A DNA stretch of 64,000 bases, from positions 496,001 through 560,000 of the forward strand of contig NZ_JBHRYB010000001.1 in NCBI RefSeq assembly GCF_042648445.1, read 5' to 3'. Below the pieces are notes generated by a model. The model searched no databases. It saw only the letters and a program-made list of their open reading frames with translations, and was not told the DNA's origin. A program made the translations under genes and the position numbers. The stretch's first letter is position 1, and every line of letters starts with the position of its first letter. This DNA comes from Bacterioplanoides pacificum. Lineage in GTDB: Bacteria; Pseudomonadota; Gammaproteobacteria; Pseudomonadales; Oceanobacteraceae. Shown in pieces: positions 60,807-64,000 of this stretch.

Positions 60807-62492
60807 ATGCGTGTTGTAAAAAAAATAATTAAACGAACTTTATTGTTAGTGGTTACCTTAGCCTTGCTGGCTGCGGCTCTGGTTTATGGTTATATCCGCA
60901 CCTTACCGACCGGGGCGCCGCAGTTTGTTTCCCCGGACCTGCTGGACAGTGGTCAGGCGCCACTGATATTCAGTTGCCAGAAAAATGCCGCATTACATGT
61001 TGCTTATGATGTGACCGTCAGTATCTATTCTGAAATTAATGGGCAGCCGGTATACGACTCGCGACTGCGTTTTAAAACTCAGCTCAGCCAGGCTAATGGC
61101 GATGTGGTGAAAGGTCTGGCCAGCGATATCCGGATTAACGAAGGTCAGGGTGACATGACATTGCCGGATGTGCTGTTTCTCAGTCGTATCAGTGCCGGCA
61201 ACTATTCATTATTTACCGCCTTTAATGATCTCGGGTTAATGAAAAAACACCCGATGGCGATGTTATCGCAGTTGTTAAAAGCATTATCGGTGGGAGAAAC
61301 CGGTAATAATTATTTTTTCAGTTATGACCCGTTGCAACGGACTTACCGCTACCGGCATCACTCCGAGGCTGGCCAGCTGACGGTGGAACGGGCTGCTTTT
61401 CCGACCACGGCTAACTTTACCAGCCTGGTGAATTCGTTCAGTGATTATCAGAGTGACTGGCAGGTGACGCTTGGCTCCGGTTGCCTGCCGCAATCATTAG
61501 GTTCGGTCGAACGCCAGGCGTTGCAGGCTGGCGCTAAGCAGGGATTCATCCGGTTTACCATCAAGGCGCAACAACAGGCGCCGTATGCGGATCTCAGTGC
61601 GCTGAATTATCAGCCGTCTGCCAATAGTGCTAATCACTGGAATGTGGCGGCGGTGGATGGTGACTCGCTGGGCCAGCCGTTGGCGAACGAGCAGCAAATG
61701 TGGCAGATACTGGGGCAGTTTAATGACAACCGTGATATGGCAGCGTTGCGTCAGGCCGCCAACTATATTCTCGATCATTTCAGTGCTTATCAGACGGCCG
61801 AGGCGTTATTGCAGGCGGATCTCAGTGATCAGGTGAAGCGAGATCTGATTTTTGCTCTGGGTGCCAGCGGACGCCCGGATGCTGAAGGTTTTATGCTGGA
61901 GACTCTCGATAATCTGCCGCCTGATGGCGGTACTGCGGTGGATATGCAGAAGGTGCGGATGATGGTGGCGGTCAGCAGTCATTCGCAATTAACGCCCGGG
62001 GCATTTGATTATTTTTCCCGGTTAGCCAATAACCCGGCTGAAAGCAGCAATGTCAAAAACAACGCCCTGATTAATATGGGCACCAGTCTGTCGCAGCTTA
62101 AGCAACGCCAACAGCACAGTGATTATATGACCAGTACACTGAGAGCGCAGGTGGAGCAGGCGTTAAGGGAAAATAACGCACAGTCGGCCAGTGCGATATT
62201 GGCGGCAGGCAATGCCGGGCTATCTGGTCTGGAGCCGCAGATGTTACAGGCGCTGGATCAGGGCAGTGCCAAACAACGTTATGCCGCGGCGCTGGTGCTC
62301 AGTCAGCAGGCGCAGCAACGCCCGGCGCTGATTACACATTTGCAGTCGGAAAACTCCGATCAGGTCACGATGGCGATTCTGGCAAACTGGCAGGTCGATC
62401 AGCTGAGCCAGGCCGAGCGTCAGCAGCTGGCTCAGATAGCGGCTCAGGCCGGCGGCCAGAAGGCAGATCTGATTAATACTTTTCTGCAATAA
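60807..62492 (+). CDS. Membrane-anchored protein with vitellogenin-like layout
   Basis: A 561-residue protein. The ATG at 60807 gives MRVVKKIIKRTLLLVVTLALLAAALVYGYI, an N-terminal anchor or uncleaved signal; the TTG at 60771 lies inside the terminator. After a beta-rich part (50-260, YDVTVSIYSEINGQPVYDSR) comes a helical array (300-561) with HEAT-like phrases: RDLIFALGASGRPDAEG, ALINMGTSLSQL and ILAAGNAGLSGLEPQMLQAL. This beta-then-superhelix order, with phrases like those of vitellogenin/MTP lipid-transfer proteins, suggests a large lipid transfer protein fold, as inference. No ribosome site is obvious. Confidence 0.72.
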   Translation: MRVVKKIIKRTLLLVVTLALLAAALVYGYIRTLPTGAPQFVSPDLLDSGQAPLIFSCQKNAALHVAYDVTVSIYSEINGQPVYDSRLRFKTQLSQANGDVVKGLASDIRINEGQGDMTLPDVLFLSRISAGNYSLFTAFNDLGLMKKHPMAMLSQLLKALSVGETGNNYFFSYDPLQRTYRYRHHSEAGQLTVERAAFPTTANFTSLVNSFSDYQSDWQVTLGSGCLPQSLGSVERQALQAGAKQGFIRFTIKAQQQAPYADLSALNYQPSANSANHWNVAAVDGDSLGQPLANEQQMWQILGQFNDNRDMAALRQAANYILDHFSAYQTAEALLQADLSDQVKRDLIFALGASGRPDAEGFMLETLDNLPPDGGTAVDMQKVRMMVAVSSHSQLTPGAFDYFSRLANNPAESSNVKNNALINMGTSLSQLKQRQQHSDYMTSTLRAQVEQALRENNAQSASAILAAGNAGLSGLEPQMLQALDQGSAKQRYAAALVLSQQAQQRPALITHLQSENSDQVTMAILANWQVDQLSQAERQQLAQIAAQAGGQKADLINTFLQ

Positions 62493-62510
62493 CTGACCGG
62501 GCAACAACAA

Positions 62511-62544
62511 AAACAGGCCAGCAGCGAATGCTGCTGGCCTGTTT
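62511..62544. terminator. Bidirectional terminator
   Basis: AAACAGGCCAGCAG (62511-62524) pairs perfectly with CTGCTGGCCTGTTT (62531-62544), loop 6. It serves the two convergent genes on either side. Confidence 0.92.
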
Positions 62545-62561
62545 GTTTAATCCACCGCTTG

Positions 62562-63278
62562 TTAACGCAGATTAATACGTACGCTCATGCCTTCCAGATT
62601 AATATCACTGAGTGTGACATCGCCCATATGGGCACCGGAAGCACCGGTCACCCGCACATTACGGAAGGCAACCTGTTTGATCCGGGTGGGTACTTTAACG
62701 TCCAGCGAACCATCGGCATTCAGTGTGGTGCGTGGGCCGGGTTCGTATTCCACGCCGCTTATTTCCATATCGGATTCCAGCAGATTAGCGCCGGGAATCA
62801 GGGCTCCGGCGATCGACTCAAGGGTCGTTAGTGATAACTCATCTTCTGAATCTATGCTGCCACTGCCATTGATGATATCGATCAGCTCTTCGTATTGGCT
62901 GCCGGCGGCCTGACCAGTAACGGCCCCCAGAGCCTGATCGCTCAGTGCCTGCATACCAGCGCGTTGATTAATTGTTTGTTCGGCAATGGCGCGGTCATCG
63001 TCGACGGCAGCATTGGCGTTGGCCATAAAGGGCTGAATCGGGCCAAGTAACATCGCACTGACGGCGGCAATCAGACGATAGCGCGACTGCCGTTTCAGCG
63101 CTTTATTAAGCTGCTTCTCTGTGATGCAGTGGTTGTTAACCAGTACTTCACCGAGCCTCAGGCCGGTCTGGGCCTGTTCGGTCAGTGCCTGATCCAGTTG
63201 TTGGCGGGTAATTAATCCTTTGTGAATTAACAGCGTACCGAGGCGGGATTTCTGCTGTATTTCTTGGCGCTTGGTCAT
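62562..63278 (-). CDS. Tandem MshEN motif fused to an exported DUF6160-like domain
   Basis: A 238-residue protein. Residues 12-35 (RLGTLLIHKGLITRQQLDQA, then LTEQ) and 41-64 (RLGEVLVNNHCITEKQLNKA, then LKRQ) are two 24-residue motifs separated by 5 residues, exactly the MshEN c-di-GMP-binding pattern of type II secretion/pilus ATPases. The second has H in place of the motif glycine (residue 50). A hydrophobic stretch ending ANA (69-90) follows, then an acidic exported part with ALSDQALGAVTGQ, a DUF6160-like motif, and a beta-rich tail. It may sense c-di-GMP in the cytoplasm and present a periplasmic or surface domain. This is inference. Confidence 0.78.
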   Translation of the reverse strand: MTKRQEIQQKSRLGTLLIHKGLITRQQLDQALTEQAQTGLRLGEVLVNNHCITEKQLNKALKRQSRYRLIAAVSAMLLGPIQPFMANANAAVDDDRAIAEQTINQRAGMQALSDQALGAVTGQAAGSQYEELIDIINGSGSIDSEDELSLTTLESIAGALIPGANLLESDMEISGVEYEPGPRTTLNADGSLDVKVPTRIKQVAFRNVRVTGASGAHMGDVTLSDINLEGMSVRINLR

Positions 63279-63673
63279 GATGGCGCAGCCCTTTTTTCTT
63301 GTTGGTTTTTATTCTGCGTTGCCATGGTGCAGCATATTCAGCAGGGCAACAACGCAGAATCTTTGACGGTCTGTTCAGTGGTTGTCATAAAAATCGTTAA
63401 CTCATTGATATTCATCCAGAAAATCTGAGTGGCAGGATTTTTGTAAGCACGGCTTAAAGGCCGTACATCCAGTATAGAAGAACCGCGGCCGGGCTGCCTG
63501 CCGATAGTCTTGTTAAATAGATATATTGGTAATATCAATTTAACGGTAGAAACCAATAGCGATAAGCTTGGTCGATATTGGTCTTGCCACGGCGTTACAA
63601 AGTCATTGGGTGACAGGGTGTTAAGTCCTATAATGCCGGGCGATTTGAAAATTATGAATGTGGAGACATCAGG
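63279..63673. other. Intergenic region upstream of trxB
   Basis: About 395 bp with no convincing gene; a 117-codon minus-strand frame (63338-63691) has no recognisable features. A TATAAT -10 box lies at 63629-63634, 40 nt before the trxB GTG, with a weak TTGGGT -35 box at 63606-63611. Confidence 0.5.
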
Positions 63674-64000
63674 GTGAGCGAAGCACGTCACGTTAAGTTA
63701 TTGATTCTGGGTTCTGGCCCGGCGGGTTATACCGCTGCCGTTTACGCTGCACGCGCCAACCTCAACCCGGTGATGATCACCGGTATGCAGATGGGCGGTC
63801 AGCTGACCACCACCACCGATGTGGATAACTGGCCCGGCGACAACGACGGTGTACAGGGGCCGGCGCTGATGGAGCGTATGAAAGCCCACGCCGAGCGTTT
63901 TGAAACTGAAATCATCTTCGATCAGATCAGTGAGGTGGAATTGCAGCAACGGCCGTTCCGGCTGAAGGGCGACAGCGGTGAATACACCTGTGATTCACTG
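63674..64000 (+). CDS. trxB: Thioredoxin reductase (3' partial)
   Basis: TrxB reduces thioredoxin with NADPH through FAD and a redox-active disulfide. Translation from GTG 63674 reads MSEARHVKLLILGSGPAGYT, with the FAD motif GSGPAGY, then AAVYAARANL and GMQMGGQLTTTTDVDNWPG, which is diagnostic. The GTG follows GGAG at a spacing of 9 nt. The frame is open to the end of the window (109 codons), so the NADPH domain and the CATC site lie outside. Confidence 0.93.
   Translation, partial: MSEARHVKLLILGSGPAGYTAAVYAARANLNPVMITGMQMGGQLTTTTDVDNWPGDNDGVQGPALMERMKAHAERFETEIIFDQISEVELQQRPFRLKGDSGEYTCDSL

Noticed and set aside
63338..63691. 117-codon minus-strand frame upstream of trxB
   Set aside because: It covers the likely trxB promoter and start and shows no domain or signal peptide.

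Overview
The window reads as chromosomal DNA of a gammaproteobacterium. Gene order rlmN-pilW-ispG-hisS-yfgM-bamB-der follows the Pseudomonas/Oceanospirillales type. TonB/DUF3450 and DcaP-porin loci, a malate:quinone oxidoreductase and an acetate-switch locus suggest a heterotrophic, probably marine Oceanospirillales-like bacterium. The taxonomic guess is inference from gene content only.

Layout. 1-11.3 kb (+): housekeeping block of cysE (5' partial), iscR, iscS, ndk, rlmN, pilW, ispG, hisS, a yfgM-like gene, bamB and der. The genes iscU-iscA-hscB-hscA-fdx, expected between iscS and ndk, are absent, and IscS lacks the C-terminal tail that holds IscU. A rodZ-like gene, usual between pilW and ispG, is also absent. 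11.4-21.1 kb (-): a DUF2804 gene, then a tight four-gene operon of three secreted DUF11-type proteins and a 1972-residue outer-membrane protein (DUF11, SdrD-B-like, OmpA-like and C-terminal barrel parts). A decayed DUF11-like tail lies just upstream. This operon is the best candidate here for an undescribed surface system.

21.8-34.5 kb: acetate assimilation and its control. A DcaP-type porin (-) is divergent from acs (+). A NarL-type response regulator (CrbR-like), a small lipoprotein, a symporter-histidine kinase hybrid (CrbS-like, -), and a divergent DUF485-actP-DUF294-exonuclease operon follow. The acs and crbS/actP promoter regions share a TAGACCA / TGGTC(A/T)G pair, a candidate regulator site. 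34.6-35.0 kb holds a wrecked sterol desaturase/fatty-acid hydroxylase gene.

35-44 kb: mixed genes: lipoprotein, mqo, GNAT acetyltransferase, ABC exporter, leucine-rich-repeat lipoprotein, LysR regulator and a GAF/HD-GYP protein.

44.2-60 kb: a likely phosphate-starvation region. A TonB-dependent receptor, a beta-helix lipoprotein and a TonB2-like energising operon (DUF3450, TtpC-like ExbB, ExbB, ExbD, TonB, TPR) each follow a Pho-box-like array of 7-mers at 11-bp period. A metallophosphatase and a TAT-exported PhoD phosphatase follow; a few unrelated minus-strand genes (DODA dioxygenase, DUF4442, GNAT) lie between. I infer PhoB-controlled scavenging and TonB-driven import of phosphorus compounds.

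60-64 kb: a secreted-protein gene broken by a frameshift in an A6 run, a membrane-anchored protein with a vitellogenin-like layout, a protein joining a tandem MshEN (c-di-GMP-binding) motif to an exported domain, and the start of trxB, cut by the window end. No tRNA, rRNA, CRISPR array, transposase or prophage gene was recognised.
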